Assembly (NCBI GenBank): GCA_030433275.1
Contig: JAUILK010000031.1
Span: 1-41,151, forward strand
DNA from: Gammaproteobacteria bacterium
GTDB lineage: Bacteria > Pseudomonadota > Gammaproteobacteria > Nitrococcales > Nitrococcaceae
Direction of reading: 5' to 3'
DNA length: 41,151 bases
Made by a program: the position numbers and the translations under genes. This document shows, in pieces, positions 16,048 through 24,693 of the stretch. How positions within the stretch are numbered: position 1 is the first letter of the stretch; every line of letters begins with the position of its first letter. The notes under the pieces are model-generated. The model searched no databases. It was not told where the DNA came from and worked only from the letters and a program-made list of their open reading frames with translations.

Positions 16048-16800
16048 ATGCAAGTTGCAAAAATCGATGAAGAGACAATCAGTTCCGACGGGCTGGTTAA
16101 GTGGATGAAACTCAATGGGGCTTTCGATAATTTGATTGAAGAGCTAATCAGCGAAAAGCTTACGGTGCATGCCGCGAAACGGGCTGGCATCAATATTACG
16201 CTTGAGGAGATCCAGGAGCGTTTCGATCAAATACGCCGTGTCGAAGGTCTGCATCGGGCCAAAGATACGCAGGAGTTTTTACAGCAATTGGGGGTTAGTC
16301 TGGACGATTTCGAGGCCTATATAAGCGATACTTTGTACAAGGAGAAAATGTTGGAGGAAGTTCGTCGGGAAGAGGCCATTCAGGAGTATTTCAGTCTCAA
16401 CTCACCCAAGTTCGAAGGCATCGAAATAAGTCACATCGTCGTGGACTCCGAGAACAAGGCCAGGGAGATCCTATCGCTCGCCGAGGAAGAGCCCGCTATG
16501 TTCGCGGAACTCGCGCGCGAACACTCGCTTGACGAGGATACCAAACACAATGGTGGTTTGGTGGGCAAGGTGCTGCGCGGTGAGCTGCAGGACGAGATTG
16601 AAGCCAAGGTTTTCAACGCTTCGGCAGGCGAACTGTTGGGTCCGTTTCAAACCCCCGACGAATTATTTTATGAAATCTTCAAGGTCGAAGCGAGGCATCC
16701 GGCCAGCCTCGATACTGAAACCGAGAAAGAAGTGCGCCGCTTAGTCTACCGGGCGTGGCTTGAGGCGCGTGCTCAGGAGCATCGTCTAGAAGTACTTTAG
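16048..16800 (+). CDS. Cytosolic parvulin-type peptidyl-prolyl isomerase
   Basis: The 250-residue protein has a helical SurA-like N-terminal part (about 10-115) and a PpiC/parvulin domain (about 125-215) with ISHIVVDSE, NGGLVGKVLRG and PDELFYEIFKV. Unlike SurA or PrsA it has no signal peptide or membrane helix, so it should stay in the cytosol. Lying between the adaptor and the ABC exporter genes, it may act as a chaperone that holds the precursors export-competent before leader removal. Isomerase activity itself is uncertain because several usual active-site His/Cys positions are not obvious. Confidence 0.85.
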   Translation: MQVAKIDEETISSDGLVKWMKLNGAFDNLIEELISEKLTVHAAKRAGINITLEEIQERFDQIRRVEGLHRAKDTQEFLQQLGVSLDDFEAYISDTLYKEKMLEEVRREEAIQEYFSLNSPKFEGIEISHIVVDSENKAREILSLAEEEPAMFAELAREHSLDEDTKHNGGLVGKVLRGELQDEIEAKVFNASAGELLGPFQTPDELFYEIFKVEARHPASLDTETEKEVRRLVYRAWLEARAQEHRLEVL

Positions 16801-16911
16801 TTCCTCGGGATGACCGCTTTCAGGGGCATGAGTTGAATGGCACTTATTTAAGTGATCTGGTTTCGCGATATTTGATTTGGGGGCTGCCGTAAATCCTCCT
16901 TGGAGGCTCGC

Positions 16912-16931
16912 TTGCCGCGCACATGCGGCAA
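16912..16931 (+). other. Stem-loop upstream of the exporter gene
   Basis: TTGCCGC and GCGGCAA form a perfect 7-bp stem around GCACAT in the 280-bp gap between the parvulin and exporter genes. A small CCTCC-tt-GGAGG dyad precedes it. No T-run follows. It could be a processing or attenuation element; no protein-coding gene is seen in the gap. Confidence 0.4.
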
Positions 16932-17080
16932 ACACCCTCGGATCGAACACCACGAAACCCGTTCAGCCCGCTGCAAGTCGGTAAAGTAGACGCCATTCGG
17001 GCAGGGCCTTTTAAACAGCGACGAGTTTGGCGCGGCGGCTGAGTATGGCCCCGAAGCGAAGGCGTGAGGGAGAGCAACCA

Positions 17081-20000
17081 GTGAATACAATAGCGCTCAC
17101 CGACTTTCTCACCACGGTCGAAATCCTCTCCGCCTTTAGCCGCGAGCAATTGGCCGTGCTGGAAAGTCAGGCCGAGATCAAGGTGTACGATTTCGGTGAT
17201 ACGGTCTGCAATGCCGGTGAGCCTGAAACTGGGTTGTACGTTATCAAATCCGGTGCGGTCAGGATTTTCTCCGAGGACCGTGGCAAAGAAATCAGCATGG
17301 GAATTCGCAAGGAAGGCGAAGTTTTTGCCGAGATCGCCGCTTTGCGTGATTACCGCCATGAATCCTCGGTGCGTGCCTCGTCGCGAACCGAGCTGATCCA
17401 TATTCCAAGGGCGGCTTTTAGCGCGATCCTCGCAAACAATAAACAGGCGGAGACCTATATTGCGCATTATGCTGCTATCCAAGCGGCTGGCGGGTTTGTC
17501 ACCCGCTTGTTCGACCTGCGTCGTAAAGTGGACAAAAACGAGCTCGAGGCGCTCATCCGCAGCATCGGGGTCAAGCGAATCAGGGCCGGGCAGGTGATCG
17601 TGGAGCAGGACGCACGCGATGAACAACGGCTCTATGTGATCCGCAAAGGCCGGGTTCGGCTGATGCGCACGGAGGAAGGGCGAGATTATCCGCTGGCCAG
17701 TTTACGCCAAGGTGATGTGTTCGGAGAGAAGGCTTGCTTGCTCCAACAAGAGCAGGTGGCCAGCGCGATCGCCGACAGCGACACCACGCTTATCGTCATT
17801 ACGCAGCAAACGGTCCATTTCATTCTCGAGCGTAATCCGAAGCTTAGAGAACTGCTTGAGGAGCGCATCCGTTTTCTCGAACGCGATCTGCTGCGGCAAA
17901 AGAAACTCGCCGAGCGCCGCGGTCGACGAGTGCTGCTCGACCTTACGAGCCGACCGGGGCTGGGCGAGCGTGTACTAAAACGCTTTCCGCTGGTCGCGCA
18001 GGCCGAAGAGATGGACTGCGGCGCGGCCTGTCTGGCGATGATCTGCAAGCATTACGGCATCCCCATGACGCTCGGCAAGCTGCGCGAGTTGGCCAATGTC
18101 ACGACTGAGGGTGCGACGCTGGATAGTTTGGCACGCGTGGGCGAATCGCTCGGGTTTACCACACGGGCGGTCAAATGCACTTATCAAGCGTTGCTGGGCT
18201 TCGATTTGCCTTTTATCGCCCATTGGGAAGGCTATCACTACATCGTCGTCTACGGCGTTTCCAAAAGCCATGTCTGGATCGCCGACCCGGCGCTTGGCTT
18301 CAACAAGATGACGCTGGAGGAGTTCGAGAAAGGCTGGACCGGCACCTGTCTGCTCTTTACGCCTGGTACAGAGATGGTGCAGATTGCCACTGGACGCTCA
18401 CCGTGGGTGCGCTTCGTAGGCTATCTCAGACCTTACAAAGGGATCCTCGGCTATTTGGCTATGGCGACGCTGGTCATCGAGCTGCTCGGCGTTGCGCCAC
18501 CGATCATCGTGCAGAATATTCTCGACCGGGTGGTCGTGCATCAGAGCTTTCAGCTGCTGCATATTTTGATCATCGGATTGGTGATCGCGCATCTTTTTAC
18601 TCAACTCACTAATTTGTTGCGCGGTTTTCTTGCGAGCTTCATGGTCCGAAATCTCGATTTCGCGATGATGTCACAGTTCTTCAAGCACACGCTGTCGTTA
18701 CCGATTTCGTTTTTCTCCACCCGCAAGACCGGGGACATTTTCGCCCGCTTCCAAGAAAATATCACGATCCGGGCCTTTCTCACGCAGTCGACCATTACCA
18801 CTCTACTCAATTTGCTGATGGTGTTTGTCTATTTCATCGTATTGTTTCTCTACAACGTCAAAATGACGTTGTTGCTGATCATGCTGATCGTCCCGATCGC
18901 GCTGTTGACGGTGTTAATTACGCCAAAGATAAAAAACTATGCCCGCTCGAGCTTTACGGCTTCCACCGATGCGGAGTCGACCTTGATGGAGACGCTTGCC
19001 GCGGCGGAGACGGTCAAGGGTATGGGCATCGAGCGGTCGTTGCGGCTCAAGTGGGAGAAAAAGTACGCTAAATCGCTCGAAGTGAATTACCAGGCGCAGC
19101 GTTTCGAGACCATCGTCGGGACACTGGGGCAATTGTTCAGCGCCGTGACGACCATCGTTATTCTTTGGGTGGGTGCCAATCTGGTGCTCAACCAGGAGCT
19201 GACCATTGGCCAGCTGATTGCCTTCAATATGCTGATGGGCAGCGTTATGTCGCCCCTGATGGGGCTAGTCGGGCTGTGGGATCAGATCAACGAGGCCGGC
19301 GTCGCCATGGAACGGTTGGGGGACGTGCTGGATCTCGAACCCGAACAAAAGGCCTCGGAGGTCAGCACGCGGATCGTTCTTCCGGATTTGCGTGGTGATA
19401 TTCGTTTCGAAGGCGTCTATTTCCGTTATGGAGGCAAGGAAAACCCTTATGTGTTGGAGAATATCAGCTTCGCGATCAAACCCGGCGAGGTGGTCGCGGT
19501 CGTCGGCCAAAGCGGTTCCGGTAAGACCACGCTCTCCAAGCTGCTGGTGGGGTTTTATCTGCCGACGGAGGGTCGGATCAGCGTCGATGGCTATGATTTG
19601 AGCCTGATCGATAAGGAATACTTCCGCGCCCACATCGGCTACGTGATGCAGAATAATCTGCTCTTCTCGGGTACGCTTGCCGAGAATATTGCCATCGGGG
19701 AGGAAAACCCGGATCAACGTCGGATCGTTGAAGTGGCCAAGCTTGCCGATGCGCATGGTTTTATCAGTAACTTCCCGCTCGGCTATCAACAGATCGTCGG
19801 CGAGCGCGGCATGGGGCTTTCCGGTGGTCAAATCCAGCGCCTGTGCATCGCACGCGCACTTTACCATGACCCTAACCTGCTGGTGTTCGACGAGGCGACC
19901 TCGGCGCTCGACACCCAATCGGAGAGCAACATTCTCAAAAGCATGCGCGAAATTCTGAAGGGCCGCACGGCGGTGGTTATCGCGCATCGGCTGAGCACGG

Positions 20001-20131
20001 TCATGGAGGCTGACAAAATCTTGGTGCTCTACCAAGGGCGGCTCGTGGAGGAGGGGCCGCATCAGGATCTGGTAAATAAGAAGGGCATGTACTATCAATT
20101 AGTGCAGAAGCAGATCGCCGGTGCCCGATGA
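17081..20131 (+). CDS. Peptidase-containing ABC exporter with two N-terminal cyclic-nucleotide-binding-like domains
   Basis: With GTG 17081 (GAGGGAGAG upstream) the product has 1016 residues; ATG 17045 and TTG 17027 are in-frame alternatives. In order: cNMP-binding-like domains at about 10-125 and 150-270, a C39 peptidase at about 300-440, a six-helix transporter domain at about 455-740, and an ATPase domain. The peptidase has Gln307, Cys313 (EEMDCGAACLAM), His386 (GYHYIVVYG) and Asp402. The ATPase has Walker A Lys815, LSGGQ and Walker B Asp937-Glu938. It should cut the leaders after Gly-Gly and drive export. Both cNMP domains lack the Arg that normally holds the cyclic phosphate. The build resembles cyanobacterial HetC-type exporters. 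Confidence 0.93.
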   Translation: MNTIALTDFLTTVEILSAFSREQLAVLESQAEIKVYDFGDTVCNAGEPETGLYVIKSGAVRIFSEDRGKEISMGIRKEGEVFAEIAALRDYRHESSVRASSRTELIHIPRAAFSAILANNKQAETYIAHYAAIQAAGGFVTRLFDLRRKVDKNELEALIRSIGVKRIRAGQVIVEQDARDEQRLYVIRKGRVRLMRTEEGRDYPLASLRQGDVFGEKACLLQQEQVASAIADSDTTLIVITQQTVHFILERNPKLRELLEERIRFLERDLLRQKKLAERRGRRVLLDLTSRPGLGERVLKRFPLVAQAEEMDCGAACLAMICKHYGIPMTLGKLRELANVTTEGATLDSLARVGESLGFTTRAVKCTYQALLGFDLPFIAHWEGYHYIVVYGVSKSHVWIADPALGFNKMTLEEFEKGWTGTCLLFTPGTEMVQIATGRSPWVRFVGYLRPYKGILGYLAMATLVIELLGVAPPIIVQNILDRVVVHQSFQLLHILIIGLVIAHLFTQLTNLLRGFLASFMVRNLDFAMMSQFFKHTLSLPISFFSTRKTGDIFARFQENITIRAFLTQSTITTLLNLLMVFVYFIVLFLYNVKMTLLLIMLIVPIALLTVLITPKIKNYARSSFTASTDAESTLMETLAAAETVKGMGIERSLRLKWEKKYAKSLEVNYQAQRFETIVGTLGQLFSAVTTIVILWVGANLVLNQELTIGQLIAFNMLMGSVMSPLMGLVGLWDQINEAGVAMERLGDVLDLEPEQKASEVSTRIVLPDLRGDIRFEGVYFRYGGKENPYVLENISFAIKPGEVVAVVGQSGSGKTTLSKLLVGFYLPTEGRISVDGYDLSLIDKEYFRAHIGYVMQNNLLFSGTLAENIAIGEENPDQRRIVEVAKLADAHGFISNFPLGYQQIVGERGMGLSGGQIQRLCIARALYHDPNLLVFDEATSALDTQSESNILKSMREILKGRTAVVIAHRLSTVMEADKILVLYQGRLVEEGPHQDLVNKKGMYYQLVQKQIAGAR

Positions 20132-21411
20132 AACAATTTACTTTCAATAAGCCTGCTACAAGCGCCTACGGTGAGTTGTTGGAGCAACTCGAAATTCTTC
20201 GATCGACGCTGCGTTGGGCCAAACAGCTTGACCGTGCAGAAATCCAGAAGCTGCTGGGTCGATGCAACGAGTTGCGCGCCAAGGTGATGACGCTCTCCCG
20301 CAAGGAGCGGTTTGTCCAAGCCAGCGCCAGGCAAGTTTCCGACCCGGTTACACCGGTTGCCGAGCGCCCCACAGGCGCGCCGCAGCGTCGTCAGGCGCTA
20401 ATCGATCGCAGCTTTATTTTCGAGGGGGTTTTCGGTGAGAGTCCGAAACTCCTCGAGGCTCTGGAGATCGGCGAGAAAGCGGCACCGACCAATTTGCCCG
20501 TGCTCATCGAAGGGGAGAGTGGGACCGGCAAAGAACTCTTCGCCAAGGTGATTCATGCTAACGGGCCGCGCAGTAGTGGAGCATTCGTTTCAGTCAACTG
20601 CGGCGCCATACCGGAGAATTTGATCGAATCGGAGCTGTTCGGGCACAAGCGGGGCGCTTTTACCGGCGCCGCCAGCGACCGCAAAGGCAAGTTCGAGAGC
20701 GCCAATGGCGGTACGATTTTCCTCGATGAGATCGGCGAGCTGCCCTTGCCGGGCCAAGTCAAGTTGTTGCGGGTTTTGCAGTCCCAGGAAATTCAGCGTG
20801 TCGGCTCGGATGAGCCGATTGCGGTGGATGCTCGAATCGTGGCGGCCACCAACCGGGATCTCTATCAGATGAGTCAGAAAGGACGTTTCCGAGAGGATCT
20901 CTATTATCGGCTGAGTGTCATTCACGTGGTCTTGCCTGCGCTGCGTGAGCGCCGTGACGAGATCCCGCTATTGATCGACTATTTCTGCGATGAGGCTGCA
21001 GAGCAGCTGCAGCGGTCGCCGGTCCAGCTCGCGGCGCGGCTGCGGCAGTTTCTGCTGAGCTATACTTATCCGGGCAATATCCGGGAACTGCGCAACATCA
21101 TCTTTCGAATTTCCTGTCTTGCCGATGGCACGGCGGATCTAAAGCATCTGCCGGAAGGCGCTCGGGCGCGCTCGCCTGAGCCGATTTCGGCGGAGCCTGA
21201 CTCCTCTGGAGCGGCGGATTCGCTGAGCGACATCAAACGTATTGCGAGCGATCAGGCCGAGCGTATTTTCCTTGAGCAACGGTTACGGGAGGTCGGTGGC
21301 AAGGTGACGGTGCTCGCCAAGCACACGGGGATGAATCGTTCTTATTTGCAGACTCTGCTCAAAAAGCATGGCCTCAGCGCCAAATCGTTTCGGCCGAATA
21401 AAATGGCATGA
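20128..21411 (+). CDS. Sigma-54-dependent transcriptional activator
   Basis: The 427-residue protein has a short N-terminal region (about 1-95) with no receiver, GAF or PAS domain, a AAA+ sigma-54 interaction domain (about 96-335) and a Fis-type helix-turn-helix at the end. Motifs: Walker A GESGTGKE with Lys135, GAFTGA at 176-181, Walker B FLDEI with Asp200-Glu201, and FREDLYYRLSV. The C-terminal helix pair is VTVLAKHTGMNRSYLQTLLKK. Its ATG overlaps the exporter stop (ATGA). It is the natural activator of the promoter at 9845-9860. Without a standard sensor domain the signal is unknown; the helical N-terminus or a partner could supply it. Confidence 0.92.
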   Translation: MKQFTFNKPATSAYGELLEQLEILRSTLRWAKQLDRAEIQKLLGRCNELRAKVMTLSRKERFVQASARQVSDPVTPVAERPTGAPQRRQALIDRSFIFEGVFGESPKLLEALEIGEKAAPTNLPVLIEGESGTGKELFAKVIHANGPRSSGAFVSVNCGAIPENLIESELFGHKRGAFTGAASDRKGKFESANGGTIFLDEIGELPLPGQVKLLRVLQSQEIQRVGSDEPIAVDARIVAATNRDLYQMSQKGRFREDLYYRLSVIHVVLPALRERRDEIPLLIDYFCDEAAEQLQRSPVQLAARLRQFLLSYTYPGNIRELRNIIFRISCLADGTADLKHLPEGARARSPEPISAEPDSSGAADSLSDIKRIASDQAERIFLEQRLREVGGKVTVLAKHTGMNRSYLQTLLKKHGLSAKSFRPNKMA

Positions 21412-21496
21412 AGTCATTTTTTTGAGCGCTGGCGATCGGCGTTTCATCACAAATCCGGCGGTTGCTGGACAGTCGGGCGGCGCTGCCGACGATGCG

Positions 21497-22446
21497 ATGC
21501 CAACGCGTAAAACAATCGATGAAAAGCTGAGTGCCTTAGATGCCTTGGCGGCGGAGGGGGATCCGTCAACTCAGCTTGCTCGAATCCAAGACACCCTTGA
21601 TGACTGGCATTATCGAGTCGTGGCAAAGGCCACGCGTTTGGCCGCCGACGGGTTGTTCTACGAGGCGGTGCCGAATCTAATGGCTGCGTACCCGCGTTTT
21701 CTCGAACAGCCTGGCAAGCGCGATTCCAATTGCTTGGCAAAAAAGGCCATCGTGCGCGCACTGGTGGACCTCGAGTGCAATGATACGGCATTTTTTCTCG
21801 CTGGTTTGCGGTATCGGCAGCAGGAGCCGGTGTGGGGTGGTGTGATCGACACGGCTGTCGAGGTGCGCTGTAGCTGCGCCATGGGCCTCGTCGCCACCGG
21901 TTATGCGCGCGCATTGGTGGAATTGACTGCATTGTTCCACGATCCGGAAGCCGAGGCCCGCGCGGGCGATTGCCTGTGGCAATCCGCGCGAAGCCGAGTT
22001 GTTGCTGCGGTCCAAAGTCTTTGCCGGTGATCCGGAGGGCCAGGTCATTGGTGAATGCTTTACGGGGTTACTCGGGGTGGAGCCGGACGAGTCGCTGGCA
22101 TTCGTCGCACGCTACTTGTCGGATCCGGACGAAACGATTCGCGAACTGGTCGCGCTGGCGCTTGGCGAATCGCGCTTGGAAGGTGGAGGCTTGGGGCAGT
22201 GTGTTGCTGCCAGCGGATTTCCGTCGCGTGCTGCTCCGTGCCGCGGCCATGCATCGAAGCGAACCCGCCTTCGATTGGCTTGTGTCGCTGGTTGAGGGAT
22301 CCAGTCCGCACGTGGTTGAAGAAGTGGTGGAAACGTTGGCAACCTACAAGAGCAACGTGAAACTGGCGGCGCGGTTGAATGATGCGCTCGCAAGATGCAG
22401 CGACCGCGCGCTGCAGGTGAAATTCGCCGAGCTCTGGGGATCGTGA
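21497..22446 (+). pseudogene. HEAT-like repeat protein gene with two frameshifts
   Basis: Three consecutive frames make one continuous helical-repeat protein. The first (from ATG 21497, MPTRKTIDEKLSALDALAAE) runs to about 21960. The second carries REAELLLRSKVFAGDPEGQV and PDETIRELVALALGESRLE to about 22190. The third, from GSVLLPADFRRVLLRAAAM, runs to the TGA at 22446. Each step is a +1 shift. The rebuilt protein (about 315 residues) has paired helices like HEAT or PBS-lyase repeats, which usually form scaffolds. It lies directly after the activator in the same direction and could have been the last gene of the export cluster. Sequencing error is an alternative cause. Confidence 0.72.
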
Positions 22447-22480
22447 GGTGCTGCGCGCGAGCCGACCGCGTGCGTATGCG

Positions 22481-24031
22481 CTACGGTATTTTTTCGGCGC
22501 GCTGTGTTTCCGCCTTTTGAATCCACACCCGCGCGATCCGCGGTCCGTCCAGCTCACGGATCTCGAAGCGGTGGCGCTGCCATTGCAGTGACTCACCCAC
22601 GGCCGGAATGCGACCGAGACGCTCCAGCAACAAACCCGCAAGTGTGCGATATTCGCCACCGTAGGGCAAAGCGGTTCCCAGCAGACGGTCCAATTCTTTG
22701 ATCGGAAAGGCGCCTGGTACTAGCCAGGCGTCCTCACCCATCGGTTGCGGCAGCGCATCGGTATCCGCCGTATCAACGAAGTCGCCGGCAATTGCGGCCA
22801 GAATGTCATTTGCGGTGACCAACCCCTCGATACTGCCGTATTCGTCGACCACGATCGCCAGGGGCACCGGATGGCGGCGCAATTGTTCCAATACACGCAG
22901 CGCGCTCGCGCCTTTTTGAACGACCAGGGGTTGCGTGATCGCGCGCGCGATGTCCAACTCTCGCTGTTCCAGCAGGTTGCGCAATAAATCGCGGCTTTGC
23001 ACCACGCCTTCAAAAGCATCCAACGCGCCGTGCGCGACGGGCAAGCGCGTATGTGGCGCCGCTTTGACCGAGTCGACCAGCGCTTCTTTGGCACGGTTCA
23101 AATCCAGCCAGACGATGTTGCGGCGTTGCGTCATGATGGATTCGACGCTGCGCTGCGAGAGCTCCAGTACGCTGCGAATCATTTGCCGCTCGGTGGGTGC
23201 GAATACGGCTTCGGCACCCGCTGCAATTCCGAGCAAAGGCGTTTCAGTCTCGATGCGCCCACCGAGTAAGTGCAGCACGGCAGCTGCGGTGCGCTCGCGC
23301 AAGGGGCGTTTCATGGCCTGTTTGGCACGGTTGAGGTGGGCTATTTGATTGAAAAATTCGATTAAAATTGAAAAACCGATAGCCACGTAGAGGTAGCCTT
23401 TCGGGATATGCAGGCCGAAACCCTCGGCAATGAGGCTAAAGCCGATCATCAACAAAAAACCGAGGCAGAGTACGATTACGGTCGGACGTTCATTGACGAA
23501 GTGCGTCAGTGGTTTGCTCGCCAGCATCATCGCGGCCATGGCGATTACGACCGCAGTCATCATCACCCATAATTGTTCGACCATGCCGACGGCCGTAATG
23601 ACAGCGTCGAGCGAAAACACCGCATCGAGTACGACGACTTGTATGATCACGATGCCGAAAGCCGCGTGCGCTTTAGGCCCTTCATGGTGTTGCGCGTCGC
23701 CTTCGAGACGCTCATGCAGTTCCATCGTGGCCTTGAACAACAGGAACAGGCCGCCTGCCGCCAAAATGAGGTCACGGCCCGAGAACCCGTGTTCGAAAAC
23801 GCTGAACAGTGGTGCGGTGAGCGTCACTAGATAGGACATGCCGGCGAGCAGGCCAAGACGCAGCATCAACGCGAGACTCAGGCCGATAAGGCGTGCCCTG
23901 TCGCGCTGATGAGGTGGTAGCTTGTCGGCGAGGATGGCGATGAAGATGAGATTGTCGATGCCGAGGATGAGCTCGAGCACGATCAGCGTCAGCAGGCCAA
24001 GCACGATCGTGGGATCCGAAAAAATTTCCAT
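22481..24031 (-). CDS. TerC-type membrane protein with CBS and CorC/HlyC domains
   Basis: The 516-residue protein has an N-terminal TerC-like membrane part (about 1-240, seven or so helices, with acidic residues in [11 protein letters not shown] and [15 protein letters not shown]), a CBS pair (about 300-425) and a C-terminal transporter-associated (CorC/HlyC) domain (about 435-510). The layout matches the E. coli YoaE family. TerC-related proteins are linked to metal homeostasis, in particular Mn efflux. Conserved acidic membrane residues are present. Its end is 35 bp from the end of the HEAT-like pseudogene, convergent. Confidence 0.9.
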   Translation of the reverse strand: MEIFSDPTIVLGLLTLIVLELILGIDNLIFIAILADKLPPHQRDRARLIGLSLALMLRLGLLAGMSYLVTLTAPLFSVFEHGFSGRDLILAAGGLFLLFKATMELHERLEGDAQHHEGPKAHAAFGIVIIQVVVLDAVFSLDAVITAVGMVEQLWVMMTAVVIAMAAMMLASKPLTHFVNERPTVIVLCLGFLLMIGFSLIAEGFGLHIPKGYLYVAIGFSILIEFFNQIAHLNRAKQAMKRPLRERTAAAVLHLLGGRIETETPLLGIAAGAEAVFAPTERQMIRSVLELSQRSVESIMTQRRNIVWLDLNRAKEALVDSVKAAPHTRLPVAHGALDAFEGVVQSRDLLRNLLEQRELDIARAITQPLVVQKGASALRVLEQLRRHPVPLAIVVDEYGSIEGLVTANDILAAIAGDFVDTADTDALPQPMGEDAWLVPGAFPIKELDRLLGTALPYGGEYRTLAGLLLERLGRIPAVGESLQWQRHRFEIRELDGPRIARVWIQKAETQRAEKIP

Positions 24032-24144
24032 CGTGTACTAAACGGGAATGATTGGGATGCCTAGTATGCCACTCGTGCTGCCGAGAGTGGCGCGGTATGC
24101 ATGGGTTGACTCACCGTGCCATCCGGTCTCGTGGGGTTCATAAC

Positions 24145-24501
24145 GTGTCTGGTCATGTGTTGGCCGATCTCGTTGTTCTCGTGCATCTTCTGTTTGTTCT
24201 GTTCGTGATTTTCGGGGGTGTGCTGGTGTTCCGGAAGCCTTGGTTCGCCTGGGTGCATCTGCCGGCCGCGTTATACGGGTTGTTGATCGAGTGGATCGGT
24301 TGGGTCTGTCCGCTCACACTGCTGGAAAGCGCGCTGCGTCGGCGAGCCGGGACCATCGGCTACGGGGGTGGATTTATCGAGCACTATGTCTTGCCGTTGC
24401 TTTATCCCGAGGCCTTCACACGTACTCTCGCTCTGGCGTTGGGCGCTGCGGTGTTGCTCATCAACCTCGCTATTTATGGGCTCTATTTGTGGCGCCGTTG
24501 A
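24145..24501 (+). CDS. DUF2784-family membrane protein
   Basis: With the GTG at 24145 the product has 118 residues and three hydrophobic segments. The family signature is visible: LADLVVLVHLLFVLFVIFGG, AWVHLPAALYG, IEWIGWVCPLTLLE and GFIEHYVLPLLYPEAFT. DUF2784 proteins are small inner-membrane proteins of unknown function. Upstream in-frame starts (24052, 24097) would add a polar, Cys- and Arg-rich stretch unlike the family, so I prefer the short form. Confidence 0.82.
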   Translation: MSGHVLADLVVLVHLLFVLFVIFGGVLVFRKPWFAWVHLPAALYGLLIEWIGWVCPLTLLESALRRRAGTIGYGGGFIEHYVLPLLYPEAFTRTLALALGAAVLLINLAIYGLYLWRR

Positions 24502-24693
24502 ACGCGTGTCAAGGGGCTGTAGCGTGCTCATGCGTTGAGCCGGGCGTGCAGGCATCGAGGAAGTGAACCCATGCGGCCATTCGGGCCGAGGCGCGGTGAA
24601 CCAGATCGATCGACTGGGCTCAAGATGGTGTTTGAATGTTCTGGAAGCTGTGGGTATTCTGCGCAATATATTTAATTGCATAACGTGATTGAC

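Noticed and set aside
16838-16853. Second sigma-54 promoter (TGGCAC) before the exporter gene
   Set aside because: The -12 half would be TAAGT rather than TTGC, so the required GC is missing.
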